A stretch of DNA of 41,908 nucleotides from Bremia lactucae (taxonomy: Eukaryota > Oomycota > Peronosporomycetes > Peronosporales > Peronosporaceae). The DNA lies in assembly GCF_004359215.1 (NCBI RefSeq), contig NW_027152213.1:2396065-2437972 (forward strand), given 5' to 3'. The notes beneath the pieces are model-generated. The model did not search any database and had not been told where the DNA came from. It saw only the letters and a list, made by a program, of their open reading frames with translations. A program made the translations under genes and the position numbers. This document shows positions 28,614 through 39,251 of this stretch, in pieces; the stretch's first letter is position 1; each line of letters begins with the position of its first letter.

Positions 28614-30556
28614 ATGGCGAGCACCAATGACGACGCATCCGGGACCGAATCGAGGCACCCGTGGGGACCGCCCATGCACATCGGCAAGGTCTTTCTGCAA
28701 GGCAATGAACGTACTCGGTATGTGCCGTCTGAAGATATTATGGGCTGTTCGATCTGACTCTAAACTTTGCGATAGACCTGAGGTATTCGAAAACGAGCTC
28801 CAGGTGGGAATGATAACATGTAATGAAGCATCCTGTGAAGAGTATCTGAAAGTGTTATGATGTGAAATGTATTTAGGTAGCGTACACCGCCGGGCGCATT
28901 GGCGATTTGGTGCGCAAGCTCGAGAAGGCTAAGGAGGAGCTTCAAGCTCTGGACATTTTCGAGTCGATCAATATTAAGCTGGACGAGGGTGTGGGACGCT
29001 TAAAATAATACAGGGAGATATACTTCTGTTGCATTAACGATTTCCTGTCGAATCTAGCAAGTTCTGGCGAGCGTGATGAGACGGATGTGACGATCACGGT
29101 GAAGGAAAAGAGCTGGCGATCTTTACATGTGGGCGCTACCACTGATGGCAACGACGAAGCAGGAGTACGATGCTTTTTGCAGTAAGAAGGGATGAGTCTG
29201 TAATGATTGCAAATAATAACTGATGTAGGAATCATCGCTGACATTGTCGAACGCACTAGGAGAAGCAGAAAAGATCTCATTAAGTGCTAAGTATGCACGC
29301 TCAGGAAGCAACACGCAGTGTGCGACATTTAAAAAGCCACGCTTTTGGGGGTTGCCTCTATATTTAAGTGCAGTCGGCTCAAATGAGCTTCACGTACGTC
29401 GAATTTTACAATTACTCGTGGTACTAACGCTCTATTCACACCTTCAACGAACTCGTCTAGAACCATGAATGGATCAGCTCTTACAATGAGAAAATTCGAT
29501 CCGGGAGTATCTCCATCAGCGATTACGAAGGTGTGCACGATTTATCAATAAACATTGGCTGGCGTGACTTGCTTCCTCGCCGTGACTCAAAGATTCCCAC
29601 GGCATACCGTGCATCCCCCAGCATTCTTGCAGAGGCCATGCCGTCCACCAAGACAAGTTTAAAATACGTTTTTACAGATGATGACCGTGACAACATCGTC
29701 TATCCCACCGCTGGTGGGCTCTTTAAGTATTCGTAAGTATTCTCCAAATGCTCAAATTATCACCTCGATCATTCATGTGTTGCTAATTTGGATTAATTGT
29801 TCATGTGCTGCTATTTAATTTTTAGAACGGAGATCGCTGGTCTTGTAAGCGATGTTAAATTCGTCAAAGCGGAAGTGGAAGGCCAGAAGCACGTTGCGAT
29901 AGGCCCTCTATTCTTTGGACTTCCGATACTTAACTTTAGCATATCGTACCGCCTTGGAACGGTTAAGTCGTACGGCAGTGAACACAACCGACCCGCACGC
30001 ATCAGTGATCGCTTTTTCTTGGGTGGTCCTATGTCACTGCGTGGCTTTAATTACAAAGGTATTGGTCCTCGATCTTCCCCTGAAGATGGTGGCGTTGCAC
30101 AAGGCGATGCGCTGGGCGGTGATGTGAGCTATCATGGAACAGCAAGCGTTGGATTTCCCGTTCCACTGCCACTACTATCTGTAAGATTTGAATAGCGTTG
30201 TGTCGGCAATGTTACTTCTGATAGTGAGTTGGGCATGTTCACGTACCAGGCATTGGGTCTCCGGGGGCAATTATTTGCCAATGCTGGCAACTTGACTACG
30301 TGGGACCGCGTTTTGGACGAAAATCAATGGATGAAGAACCTTGTTGACGACACACGTGTGTCTATCGGCATGGGACTTGTGTGGGGAACTCGTATCGGCC
30401 GCCTCGAGGCTAACTATTCGTGGATTCTTAAGTCGCTCACTCACGTACGGACCTCTTTCGTATCTTAAGGGGTGTAGTCCAAATTATATTGATTTTGTTG
30501 CTTGTCAGGATAACATCAAGCGCGCCCAATTTGGTCTCGGCATGACCTTCTGCTAG
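28614..30556 (+). CDS. SAM50: SAM50/TOB55, mitochondrial outer-membrane beta-barrel assembly protein
   Basis: About nine exons: 28614-28717, 28776-28803, 28877-about 28989, about 29069-29166, 29230-29388, 29457-29732, 29825-30180, about 30228-30460 and 30510-30556. The first three encode a POTRA domain (VFLQGNERTRPEVFENELQ, VRKLEKAKEELQALDIF). The rest is an Omp85 barrel with the hallmark RFFLGGPMSLRGFNYKGIGP, LFANAGNL, GTRIGRLEANYSW and the C-terminal RAQFGLGMTFC, as in SAMM50. It inserts barrel proteins into the mitochondrial outer membrane. A 28-base micro-exon (28776-28803) is needed to keep the frame. Stops at about 29425-29456 lie in an intron with GTACGT donor and TACTAAC branch site. 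Confidence 0.9.
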
Positions 30557-30975
30557 ATACAGCGTTGTGTAGACAACAACGAAATCATGCTCCTTAAATT
30601 TCTATTGTTTACTTGTCTGACTTTGTTCTTAAGAAATGAGCTGTTTTTATTAGTTTTGAAAGGAGTTCGAGAATCTTAGAATAATATATATGAATGATTG
30701 ATGATTAAAATATAGCTATAGAAATGTATAGAATAAATGTAAAATCGATCTAATGGTAGTGCAAATGCAGGAATAATAATTGCATCCAACGGAAAATGTC
30801 CTTTTCCGGCTAGGATTATCTAATGTGCGTGGGCAAATACTATTTCCTTTTACAATAGGTAATCTCAATAAAGTCCATAATAATACATAATTAAGGGAAG
30901 AGTCCCGTTTTACAGCACTCACTTTTACTTCTACAGCACTCACCTGATTGGATAAAGTATACATTACTCCATACA
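30557..30975. other. Intergenic downstream of SAM50
   Basis: AT-rich 420 bases, probably the SAM50 3' UTR and then spacer up to a family B LTR. A short direct repeat (CACTCAC...TTTTACTTCTACAGCACTCAC, about 30917-30944) is present. No gene was seen. Confidence 0.4.
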
Positions 30976-31461
30976 TGTAGCGAAGCTACCTCGCTCCTAA
31001 AGTCAGAGGAAGACTTTTAGACTCAGAGAGTCTCTTAGTTCTATAGAACTAATGGGTTTAACAGCTCAGGCAGTCGTACAAGCTATTCAAGCTTAATGGA
31101 TCTTAGTTTAAGGGATTCAGGGGTTCGTAGAACTAAGTGGCAACGAGGGCCCAAGAGTATATACCTTAGAAAGGCTTCTATCTCTTACAGATCAATGCGC
31201 AAGCCTAATGAAGGCACTTAACGCTTGAAGATCAAAATGGGAAATGCACTTTAATTATTTATTCAAATCTAAAACCTTACCGTAGCTAATTTAAAAATAG
31301 ATTTCGACCGCCAGATTTGTATCTGGCGGCGACCACATTTGTTACCCATAATAAATGGGATTTAAGTAATATAGTATTTTAGAATATGATATAATGGTAT
31401 AATACCCATAAAGTAAATGTACCACAACAACGGTTTTCTAACCAATGTGTGCCCCATTACA
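30976..31461 (-). repeat. LTR of Gypsy family B, probably complete (486 bp)
   Basis: Read on the minus strand it runs from TGTAATGGGGCACAC to AGCTTCGCTACA. Orientation is set by the homologous partial LTR at 33798-34059, which is followed by a primer site and gag. It holds the TAGTTCTATAGAACTA palindrome (31037-31052) and the CGCCAGATTTGTATCTGGCG hairpin. Related pieces are at 276-591, 33798-34059 and 39094-39251. Confidence 0.75.
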
Positions 31462-31572
31462 CCCTCCACCATCAGACTGTTGACACCGAGTGACAACATT
31501 CGCTTCATTCCTCTTTGAGGTTGGAACCTAAACAGCTAACCGTTTGGTTGTATTTTTTCATTCCTTTGTCTA

Positions 31573-33190
31573 ATGACAATCAAGCATGAGTCACAGACTC
31601 TGAGCACCTTCCTCGACGATGAGGGAATGATGGACATTGAAAGTCAACCTCAATCAGAGGAGGAGAAAAATGAGCGGCGTTCGCTCACGCCTTCTCCTCC
31701 GGATGAACGTCGGCGGGCCCCGAATCCGTTCCGAGAACGTGGTGCTTAACTGCATTGAGCAGGACACAGGACCCTGAGTCCAACATTATTACGAATCCGC
31801 TCGATGAAGAGAAAGAGCGGGCAATCCTCGCAGAGGAACAAGCTCGTCGTCGAGCTGCCGAGATTGCGAAAGCTAAAGCTCATAGTGAATACAGATTCAC
31901 CCCACTTAGTGCGGAAGAGCGTCTCAAAAAGATCGCGGCCACAGCTTGGCCATCTGGATATTCGGTCCCACGGCGAGGACGCCGGAGGAGATCGTTGCTC
32001 GCGACGCTCTTCATGAGCGATACCTTACGCAAAGGTAATGACGCGAAGTCAGCATCTGACGCGAATAAGTAGTAAAACGCTTTTAAATTGAGAGAAAATC
32101 GAATATTTTGCTAAGAAGTGGCTTGATCGGCGCTCGCATTGCGACGGGAAGCTGTTTAAATTGAACATCGAGAAAATCTTTCAGCGCTCGTCTCTCGCAG
32201 CTGTACATCGAAACTTTTGGCCACAAACTGGTTAGACAAATTGTCCCTTTGAGACTGTGGAGGCTGTCTTCTGCGAAGTGGTTTCTAAAGTCTGAGTCGG
32301 GTCGGTGACCTCAATGATGAAAATTCCGATCATTTTGGATATAACGAAACAAGAAGTGGAAACAAAGTCTCATTTGAGAACTGGGTCCATCAGGCCCGCC
32401 GCCTCTGCAATATCTGGAATATTAGAGAGTCTGTGGATGTGACTGATGTTTGTTTGGAACGGAAGCTTCAAGCTTCGCTTCGATTTCGCCAAGCTTTAAG
32501 GCCAAAGGCCAGTTACGTTCGGCACATATGCCACAAAACTAAGGAAGGGATAGCCAATATTTCAGTGATCCGGTTGACCGTGCAACTATGGATCGAAGCC
32601 GCACTGAGGCTATAGATCCACCAAATCCTACTTCTAGTGGTGGGAAGCGTCGTTTGACACGAGTTGGCCCTGAGCTTGGCGCTCAAACGAGTCAACAGCG
32701 TACGGGCACTCTTGCCGAAGAGGTACCTAAATTTTTTAAGAGTTTTCAGAAGAGGGGTACCCCAGCCACTTCACCGGATACGGGTATTGGTCCTTACGAC
32801 GACGGCGCTTTAGGTGTTTCTCCACGTGAAACTGAAGGTTTCCTCGTGCATCAAGCAGCGCGGGAGGGGGCCGAAATTTCGACGGAAGCATTTGATGCTT
32901 TAAAGCACGAGGTGCCGTTTCATATAGGTATTTTAATTGATGAAAAGAGCCTTGCTCGGGTTGAAAGCTCTTTTGAGGCGGTTCATAACCGTCTTTCGAT
33001 GCTGTAACGCCAGCAACCTCGTTTAGAGGACCAGTTGGACATCCTGTTGAGGATGCAGCAATCTGCGGCACGACCGCCTGTCTCTGCGCAAGCGCCTTTA
33101 AGTCCACATGGAAGGGTCCCGATATGGCTTAAGCAAGCCGACATAGAACAATGGGTGTGTACGCAGCTTGGTAGGAAGGTTTAGCGGGTA
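31573..33190 (+). pseudogene. Decayed open reading frame of an oomycete mobile-element protein
   Basis: Several plus-strand pieces in different frames read as one degraded protein: 31573-31749 (acidic, Glu-rich start), 31755-32072 (NPLDEEKERAILAEEQARRRAAEIAKAKAHSEYRFTPLSAEERLKKIAATAWPSGY, a charged helix region then a basic patch), scattered remains to 32588, then 32588-33007 and, past a TAA, LDILLRMQQSAARPPVSAQAPLSPHGR. Long helical N-terminus and a C-terminal helix followed by Pro-rich sequence recall the structural first ORF of oomycete retroelements, but I cannot name the family with certainty. Frameshifts and stops show it is dead. Confidence 0.55.
32739..32873 (-). pseudogene. Antisense chromodomain fragment
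   Basis: On the minus strand, within the plus-strand pseudogene, residues read RPPPALLDARGNLQF, HVEKHLKRRRRKDQYP and VKWLGYPSSENS, then a stop. This is the pattern of a Gypsy integrase chromodomain (VEK...R-R-R...VKW-GYP-SENS, usually followed by WEP). It differs from the family A chromodomain, so it comes from another element. Which strand was the last to code here is uncertain. Confidence 0.55.
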
Positions 33191-33631
33191 AGCGAAGCCC
33201 TTCTTGGCCACGACCCCAAATGGCACAATAAAGCGCGGGGTGCATTTTGGTCTTGAAGACCGCGGAAACCAAGTTAGTAGGTAGATTTTTAGCGTTTATA
33301 AAACTCGGTCTCCGACCACATAAGAATTAATACAGCTTCTGCCTTTGGCATCTGCTTGTTTTTTTTTGTTTATCTTCGCTATCAGCCATCGTCTTACGTA
33401 CATGCCTTAAGACACTAAATCGCGTCGCGAGAAACTCGCTTACTTGTTTCTGAATGGTAACAGAAATGATATCAGCAAGCCTATCGGCTGGTGTTTCCCA
33501 CGATGCCCTGACCTCACAGTGGTATCGTTAACGGAACGCGTGGGTGGGTGATTACGTTGAGATAGAATGGAGTGAAGCCTGTAGAGGCATGGACAGCGTT
33601 ATTCAACGCAAATTCCACCACTGGGAGCATT
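33191..33631. other. Unassigned spacer between decayed elements
   Basis: About 440 bases without a supported frame. It includes a run of 9 T (33361-33369 region) and a short Gly/Val-type stretch near 33520-33600 that I could not place. It is likely remnant mobile-element DNA. Confidence 0.35.
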
Positions 33632-33797
33632 AAGCTCCCGCTTGAGCCACTAATAAGCTAGGCCTGTACTCACGCCCCGTGCCATTACGCACCGAGCTTA
33701 TTGGGGCTAGGTCCTGTTTACTCTCACCTCCTAGAGGTTCAGCAGAGCCTAGGACTTCCCCAGTAGGGGCACCTGGGTATTGATGTTTTGCCGCACC
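33632..33797 (-). repeat. Inverted fragment of the family B gag/protease boundary
   Basis: The reverse complement of this stretch matches about 35130-35280, including CCTACTGGG, CTCTAGGAGGTGAGA, AGCTCGGTG and GGCACGGGGCG. It lies directly against the truncated 5' LTR at 33798, so the B element has suffered an inversion-type join at its 5' end, as in family A. Confidence 0.7.
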
Positions 33798-34059
33798 GTA
33801 ACAGATTTCTGGTATGCCTTCCTAAGGATTGCGCATTGATCTGTAAGAGGTAGAAGCCTTTCTAAGGTATATAATCTCGAGTACTAGTTGCCACTTGGTT
33901 GTTCTACGAACCCCTGAATCCCTTGAACTAAGATTCATTAATCTTGAATAGCTTGTACGACTCCCTGAGTTTTTAAACCCCAACAGTTCTATAGAACTAA
34001 AAGACTCACTGGGTCTAAGAGTCTTCTTCTGACTTTTTAAGCGAGGTAGCTCCGCTTCA
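33798..34059 (+). repeat. Truncated 5' LTR of family B with primer-binding site after it
   Basis: It matches the reverse complement of 30976-31220. The LTR ends GAGGTAGCTCCGCTTCA; after two bases, TGGTAGCACT (34062-34071) is the same ten-base primer-site candidate as in family A at the same spacing. The outer (U3) part of the LTR is missing and replaced by the inverted fragment at 33632-33797. Confidence 0.75.
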
Positions 34060-34119
34060 CCTGGTAGCACTAGCAGGTAATATACGCCTGAGTCTTAATA
34101 AGTCTAAGCCTTCACTGAA

Positions 34120-35170
34120 ATGGAAGAGTTTCCGGAACTTTCTGAGGCGCAAGTCGCTGCGTATGACAAGCTTAAAACTTTGTTTGGGCTTGAACATGTA
34201 GAATTTATTTTATCCCAGGGTCCAGAGGTTTTGCATGCAAGGCTTGAAGCCTTCATGCGATATGATACCTCCCTGATCGGCCAGGTACAAGATCATCTTG
34301 TGGCATCTATGCCAACTCGGGACATCTCTGTACCTGACTCAGAGCCGAGGGCTCGCCCTCTCGCTGTTAATGTGAAGACATTTGAGGGAAAAGAGGGAGA
34401 AAATCTCCCGTTTTGGATTAAGCAGATGGAAATTTCCATTGATTTCGCCTTGTTCTTATCAGAACGGCAAAAGGTGGCTATGGCCATTTCCAAACTTGGA
34501 GGTAGAGCCATGGAGTGGGCACTATCGTGCAGCACGTCCACAAACGACGCTTTTCCCTCATCAGATTCGCTGAAACAGCAAATAACCAGCATGTTTGCAC
34601 CGCCTGATCAGGCTTTTCGCATGCGAGCACGGCTCGTAGCGACTCAACAGAGTAAATGAACCCTAGGACTTTGTCCAGGAGTTGCGAACTCTCATTGCAT
34701 CTATGCATGAAGACCCGGTGCAAGAAGCAATTGTAGTTACCATCTTTATGGGGGATCTCAATGAGGGCGTTGCCCGGACGGAATTATTCCGATCTCATCC
34801 GGCAACCCTTCGTAGAGGGGCAGTTGCCATAGCGCTACGCGCCGAGGTTGACTTTAAGTCTGCTTGCGTTAGCACGCCACTTTACCGAACAAGCTCTTCG
34901 AGCACATGGGTTCCGTCTAATAAAGCGGAACCTATGGATTTAAGCCTCGTCGGGGAAGGAGAAGAGGCTCTTCAAGCTGTGGGACAGCATAAGACCATCC
35001 GTAGATGTTATATGTGCGGAAGCACGAAACATTTACGTCCTGCCTGCCCTCTTCGAAATTTGCATAAAGCTCGAAAGAGCTCCAACTCCGACCTATACCC
35101 GAGATCTGGTACGGTGCGGGAAAACGTCGATACCCAGTGGGTGCGAAGCGCCCTACTGGGAAAGACCTAG
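34120..35170 (+). pseudogene. Family B gag
   Basis: The first frame (34120-34659, 179 residues) is a gag domain with FEGKEGENLPFWIKQMEI and ALFLSERQKVAMAISKLGGRAMEWAL. After a stop and frameshift near 34657 the protein continues at 34682-35170 with AVGQHKTIRRCYMCGSTKHLRPAC, a complete CCHC zinc knuckle (C-x2-C-x4-H-x4-C). One frame change separates capsid and nucleocapsid parts, so the protein is broken but otherwise well preserved. Confidence 0.85.
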
Positions 35171-35175
35171 GCTCT

Positions 35176-36477
35176 GTTGAATCTCTAGGAGGTGAGAATA
35201 AACAGAACCTAGCCTCAATTAGCTCGGTGCTCAATGGCACGGGGCGAGAGTACAAGCCTGGCTTGCTAGTCGCTCAAGCGACTGTAAAGGCTTGGATAAG
35301 CCGTGGTCAATTCTAATTGACTCAGGAGCGTCTTGCAATTATGCTCGACGCCTTTTCCTTGATGGAAGTCAACAATACGTTGAGGCGCTTAGAGCGCATG
35401 AAGATGATACAATCACCGTTCCCTTAGCGACTGGGACTCGTGTCACTGTTCCCAAAGTTCCATTGAACTTAGGTATAAAGTTTCTGGACTTTGATAGTAT
35501 GGAACGTCCTTGATTTGGATTCGAGATATGATCTCATCGTTGGTATGGCCTGGTTAGAACACCATGAGCCATGGATCGATTGGAGGTCTAAGACCTTAGG
35601 CGCCACGCGCAATGTTCCTAGCAAAGTTTTGGAGAGTCATGAGCCCACCTTTGCTAGGCAACATAAGCGCTATTGGCGCAGATCATTAAATGAGTCTGTC
35701 AGTGTTTTAGAGATTGGCGTGTCTGAGTTAATAAACTCTAATGTTAAAATCACTATTTCTGAGCCCGACTCAGCAGAAATAAGTGAAACAGCACGTACCC
35801 CGTCGAGTGACACTCGTTATAATAACAATTCACTAAATGCTGAAAGCATTGTTGGCCTAAGGTCGAATCATCAAGGGTGCATTATCCCTGAGATACGTGG
35901 GGTGGCACGTCTAAGTCCACCGAGTGTGGTCGGCCGAGGTGGCATCATACTGAGTATCAGTAGTGACACTGTTGGCGGGTCGCCAGGACCTCAAAAGTGC
36001 AATATTCCTGAGATACGTGGAGTGGCACGTCTAAGTCCACCGAGTATGGTCGGCCGAGGTGGCACCATACTAAGTATCAATAGTGACACTATCGGCGGTT
36101 TGCCAGGGCATTTCGGGTCAAACCCTCCTAATGCACGTGAAGCGACACGTAAACGCTCGCTGGTTAAGGAAGTTGAGTTACCTAACTCCTTTTCGGGGGT
36201 CAAATTAGACATTATGTCTTGTATAGAACCAATAAAGGCTGTAAAACCCGGGGACGTGAATGTCCCGGCCTCTAAGAGGCGTATTGTCTCCACTCCAAGA
36301 CAGGATGGACACGAAGCGTGTATACTCTCACAAAGTGATACGAGTGAGCAATTACATACGCATGTAAATGGTGTAACCGGTAACATTGAGGGGATAGCTA
36401 GCCTTGCGGCAATCTCTTCGTTACTTGCTCTTTTAGAGCTAGACGAAATGTCTATTGATGAGTGCGGTCGAGCCTGA
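35176..36477 (+). pseudogene. Family B retropepsin and linker
   Basis: The frame at 35292-35513 has ILIDSGASCNYARRLFLDG, the aspartic-protease active site (DSGA), and PLATGTRVTVPKVPLNLG. A frameshift near 35505 leads to the frame 35491-36477, which continues with RYDLIVGMAWLEHHEPWIDW, the second half of the protease. The linker that follows contains a 120-bp in-frame tandem duplication (35878-36117). It joins Gag-Pol maturation in a live element; here it is broken. Confidence 0.8.
35878..36117 (+). repeat. Tandem 120-bp duplication in the family B linker
   Basis: Units 35878-35997 and 35998-36117 are about 85-90% alike and stay in frame (40 codons each), both encoding IPEIRGVARLSPPS and VGRGG followed by an ILSI-like strand. 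The divergence shows the duplication is older than the stops or was kept under selection for a time. Confidence 0.85.
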
Positions 36478-36780
36478 AAGGCTGGCGGCTTATCTGAAAT
36501 GGTGGTCATTCGACCTATGATTGAATTAAACTCATCGTCACTTCTGGACGAAGCTATCCTGAATGACACAATAGCTGCAGTAAGTGCGCGGAGTGGGTAA
36601 TCGATCCTTAAACATCCTACGGATCCATTTTATTCGTGGTTAAGGGATTCTAAGATGTGGTATGTACCAATCCACCATCTGCTTTGCCTCCGAATAGAGG
36701 TGTCCGTCATGAAAATGACTTGGTTCCGGGAACCAACTACTGTCACACGACAATGGCCTTTACCAAGCAAATAGTCTGAC

Positions 36781-38030
36781 GTCATTGACGATTTCTTCCG
36801 TGCTAAGCAAGAGGCGGGAATGGTACGAGAGAGCAAATCTTCCCATTCAACAACGACATTTTGTGTCAAAAAGCCAAATGGTAAGTGGCGCATTGTACAT
36901 GATTATAATAAGCTTAATGCTGCCACTATACCAGCACAAACCCCCATTCCTAGAAAGGATATTCTTCAGACAATATGGTGGGATGTACAATGTACAGTGC
37001 ACTTGACTTACTCGATGGCTGCTCATGCGAGCTAGCGATATCCCGCATTCAGCGGTTAGGACCCCAAGTGGTATGGTATGGGAGTGGTTGGTTATGCCAC
37101 AAGGGCTTTTCAACGCCCCGGCAACATTTAATTGTCTAGTGACGCAACTGCTCCGCCCTCATCGAGGTTATGCACAGACTTATTTTGATGACATTTTTGT
37201 CCATAGTCGTGCGAGGCAGGGTCGGTCGGATATGGAAAACTATTTACACCATTTGCAAGCTGTGCTCGAGTGTTTGCGCACAAATAAATGGTATGGCAAT
37301 GCATGTAAATGCATTTTTGGCGCAGAAGAAATTCCCTTCTTAGGGTGCTTCATTGAGAAGCGATGCCTTAGAACGGATCCCGCCAAGATGTAAGCCATAG
37401 TAGATTGGCTGGTTCCTAAAAACCAAAAGGATTTCCGTAAGTGGTTGGGTCTCGCCAATAATTTACACAAATATAGCAAAAAATGAGCTGATATGGCTGG
37501 GCCATTATCGATTCTCCTAAAAAGGATACAGAATGGTGCTGGACAAGCCCAGAGCATAATGCTTTTCAAGCAGTATGGGATAGTCGTATCTACGCCCCGA
37601 TTCTGGCATTGCCGAATTCAAATTGATTTTTCAGTGTCGTCTGTGACGCATCGGGTTTTGCCATTGGTTCGCAGTGCTCTGATACAAGCAGATGCTGATG
37701 GGCGTGAATGAGGTATTGCGTTTGAATCTAGACAGCTTAAACCTGCGGAAAAGAGCTACCCAGTTCATGACAAAGAGTTGCTTGCTATGAAATATGCTCT
37801 CGTCAATTTCAGAGTTCATCTGCTTGGCTCTAAGCTGTTCATGATATATACAGATCACGCGTCATTACGCACGGCGACTAAGTCGCCCCATCTCTCACAG
37901 AGAATGGTTCGGTGGCTATCCTTTTTCGCCGAATACAACTTCGAATTGAAGTATAAGCCTGGCAAGCATAATGCTTTGGCTGATGCGTTTTCACGCAGGC
38001 GGATAACGAGCTCTCTCACTTAACGACTAT
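36781..38030 (+). pseudogene. Family B reverse transcriptase and RNase H
   Basis: RT starts with DDFFRAKQEAGMVRESKSSHS and CVKKPNGKWRIVHDYNKLNAATIPAQTPIPRKD. The motif-A region (catalytic Asp) near 36960-37025 is scrambled and partly missing. The palm continues at 37025-37393 with MPQGLFNAPATFN and TYFDDIFVHSR, an intact YxDD box. RNase H (about 37620-38023) keeps DKELLAM, YTDHASL and LADAFSRR. A small deletion, frameshifts and stops make it dead. Identity with the family A RT is high enough to place both in one broad Gypsy lineage. Confidence 0.8.
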
Positions 38031-38103
38031 AATGTCGCCTTTTACTGAATTAATCCGTTCGGCTTACGCCAAGGATGAGCAGTGTGTAGCTCTGCTACGA
38101 GCT

Positions 38104-38840
38104 CTAAAGAGCACTGACTCGGGTGTTTAGATTGTTGGCACGTTTGGTTGCAAGGTTACATCGATTTCTATCGATAACGACCTGTTGCTTTATTGCACGG
38201 ACGCTACGGATCTTCCGCGCGTCGTTGTATCTCATGATGAGTATTTGAAGTACCGAATTCTCTATCAGGCACACGATACTGTCCTTGGTGGTCATCTCGG
38301 TCGAGAAATGACCTACGGCTCTGTAAGCCAGATGTGTTGGTGGCCTAAACTTTATAAATTGGTCAGCGCATACGTTCGCACATGCGAAACTTGCTAACGG
38401 ATTAAACCCTCGGCGCATCCTGCTGCGCCACTGGCAAGTCTGCCCGTACCCATAGGGTGTTATGAGTCCATTAATGTGGATTTTGCTTTCGGTCTACCAA
38501 ACATTTCGGCCGGTAACTCCGGCATAGTGGTCTTTGTTGACCGATTAAGCAAAATAGCTTATTGGCGGTTGTGCCGGATACCATTGATGGTGAAGGTACA
38601 GCAAGGCTGTTCGTCGATCGCGTGCTTCGACGACACGGTTTGCCATTGGCAATTGTCTCTGATCGGGACCCCGTTTCTGGAATTTTTTTTGGAAATCAAT
38701 TTTCCGAGCGCCTGGCACCATAGTGGACATGTCCACCGCGGACCATCTGCGGACCGATGGTCACGTGTCGATCGCGTCATTGAAGACGCTTTGCGCAGTG
38801 TATGTGTGCTCATACACCGAAGCGCTACTGTGAAGGGCTT
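38104..38840 (+). pseudogene. Family B integrase, truncated
   Basis: The zinc-binding domain at 38185-38397 has HDTVLGGHLGREMT and CETC (HHCC complete), then a TAA. The core follows with NVDFAFGLPNISAGNSGIVVFVDRLSKIAYW (first catalytic Asp); the second Asp region (SDRDP) is in another frame near 38657. Coding ends near 38840, where the sequence jumps to a second copy of protease sequence. No integrase C-terminus or chromodomain is present. Confidence 0.75.
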
Positions 38841-39093
38841 TAATAAGCAATGGTGAATTTTATTGACATAGGAGCGTCTTGCAATTATGCTCGACGTCTT
38901 TTCCTTGACGGAAATTGACAATACGTTGAGGCGCTTGAAGCGCATGAAGGTGATACAGTCACTGTTTGCTTAGCGACTGGGACTCGTGTCACTGCTCCTA
39001 AATTTTCATTGAACTTAGGCATAAAGTTTCTGGACTTTGGGGAAAGTGTGGAACACTGTCTCGTCTTTCATTTGGATTCGAGATATGATCGCA
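38841..39093 (+). pseudogene. Displaced second copy of the family B protease segment
   Basis: It matches about 35291-35535 in the same orientation with roughly 10% differences, starting just before the active site. The key residue region reads DIGAS rather than DSGAS. It joins integrase sequence on the left and a reversed LTR piece on the right, so it is a product of recombination between B-family copies rather than a local slip. Confidence 0.8.
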
Positions 39094-39251
39094 TCCTACT
39101 TAACGCTTTAATATCAAAAGTGGAACTCTACTTTATTTAATTGTTTAATCCAAAACCTTACCCTAGCTAATTTAAAAGTAGATTTCGGTATTTTACTCAT
39201 AAAGTAAATATACCACAACAACGGTTTTCCAACCAATGTGTGCTTCATTAC
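39094..39251 (-). repeat. Partial LTR of family B, reversed
   Basis: It aligns with parts of 31219-31461 (TTAACGCTT, CTAGCTAATTTAAAA, AAAGTAAATATACCACAACAACGG, AACCAATGTGTGC..ATTACA) with the middle about 80 bases deleted. Its direction is opposite to the pol upstream, so it is not a normal 3' LTR of that element. Confidence 0.75.

Noticed and set aside
29415..29460. In-frame TAA and TAG in SAM50, suggesting a pseudogene or RNA editing.
   Set aside because: They fall in an intron with a GTACGT donor (29389), a TACTAAC branch site and a TAG acceptor; after removal the protein reads on in frame.
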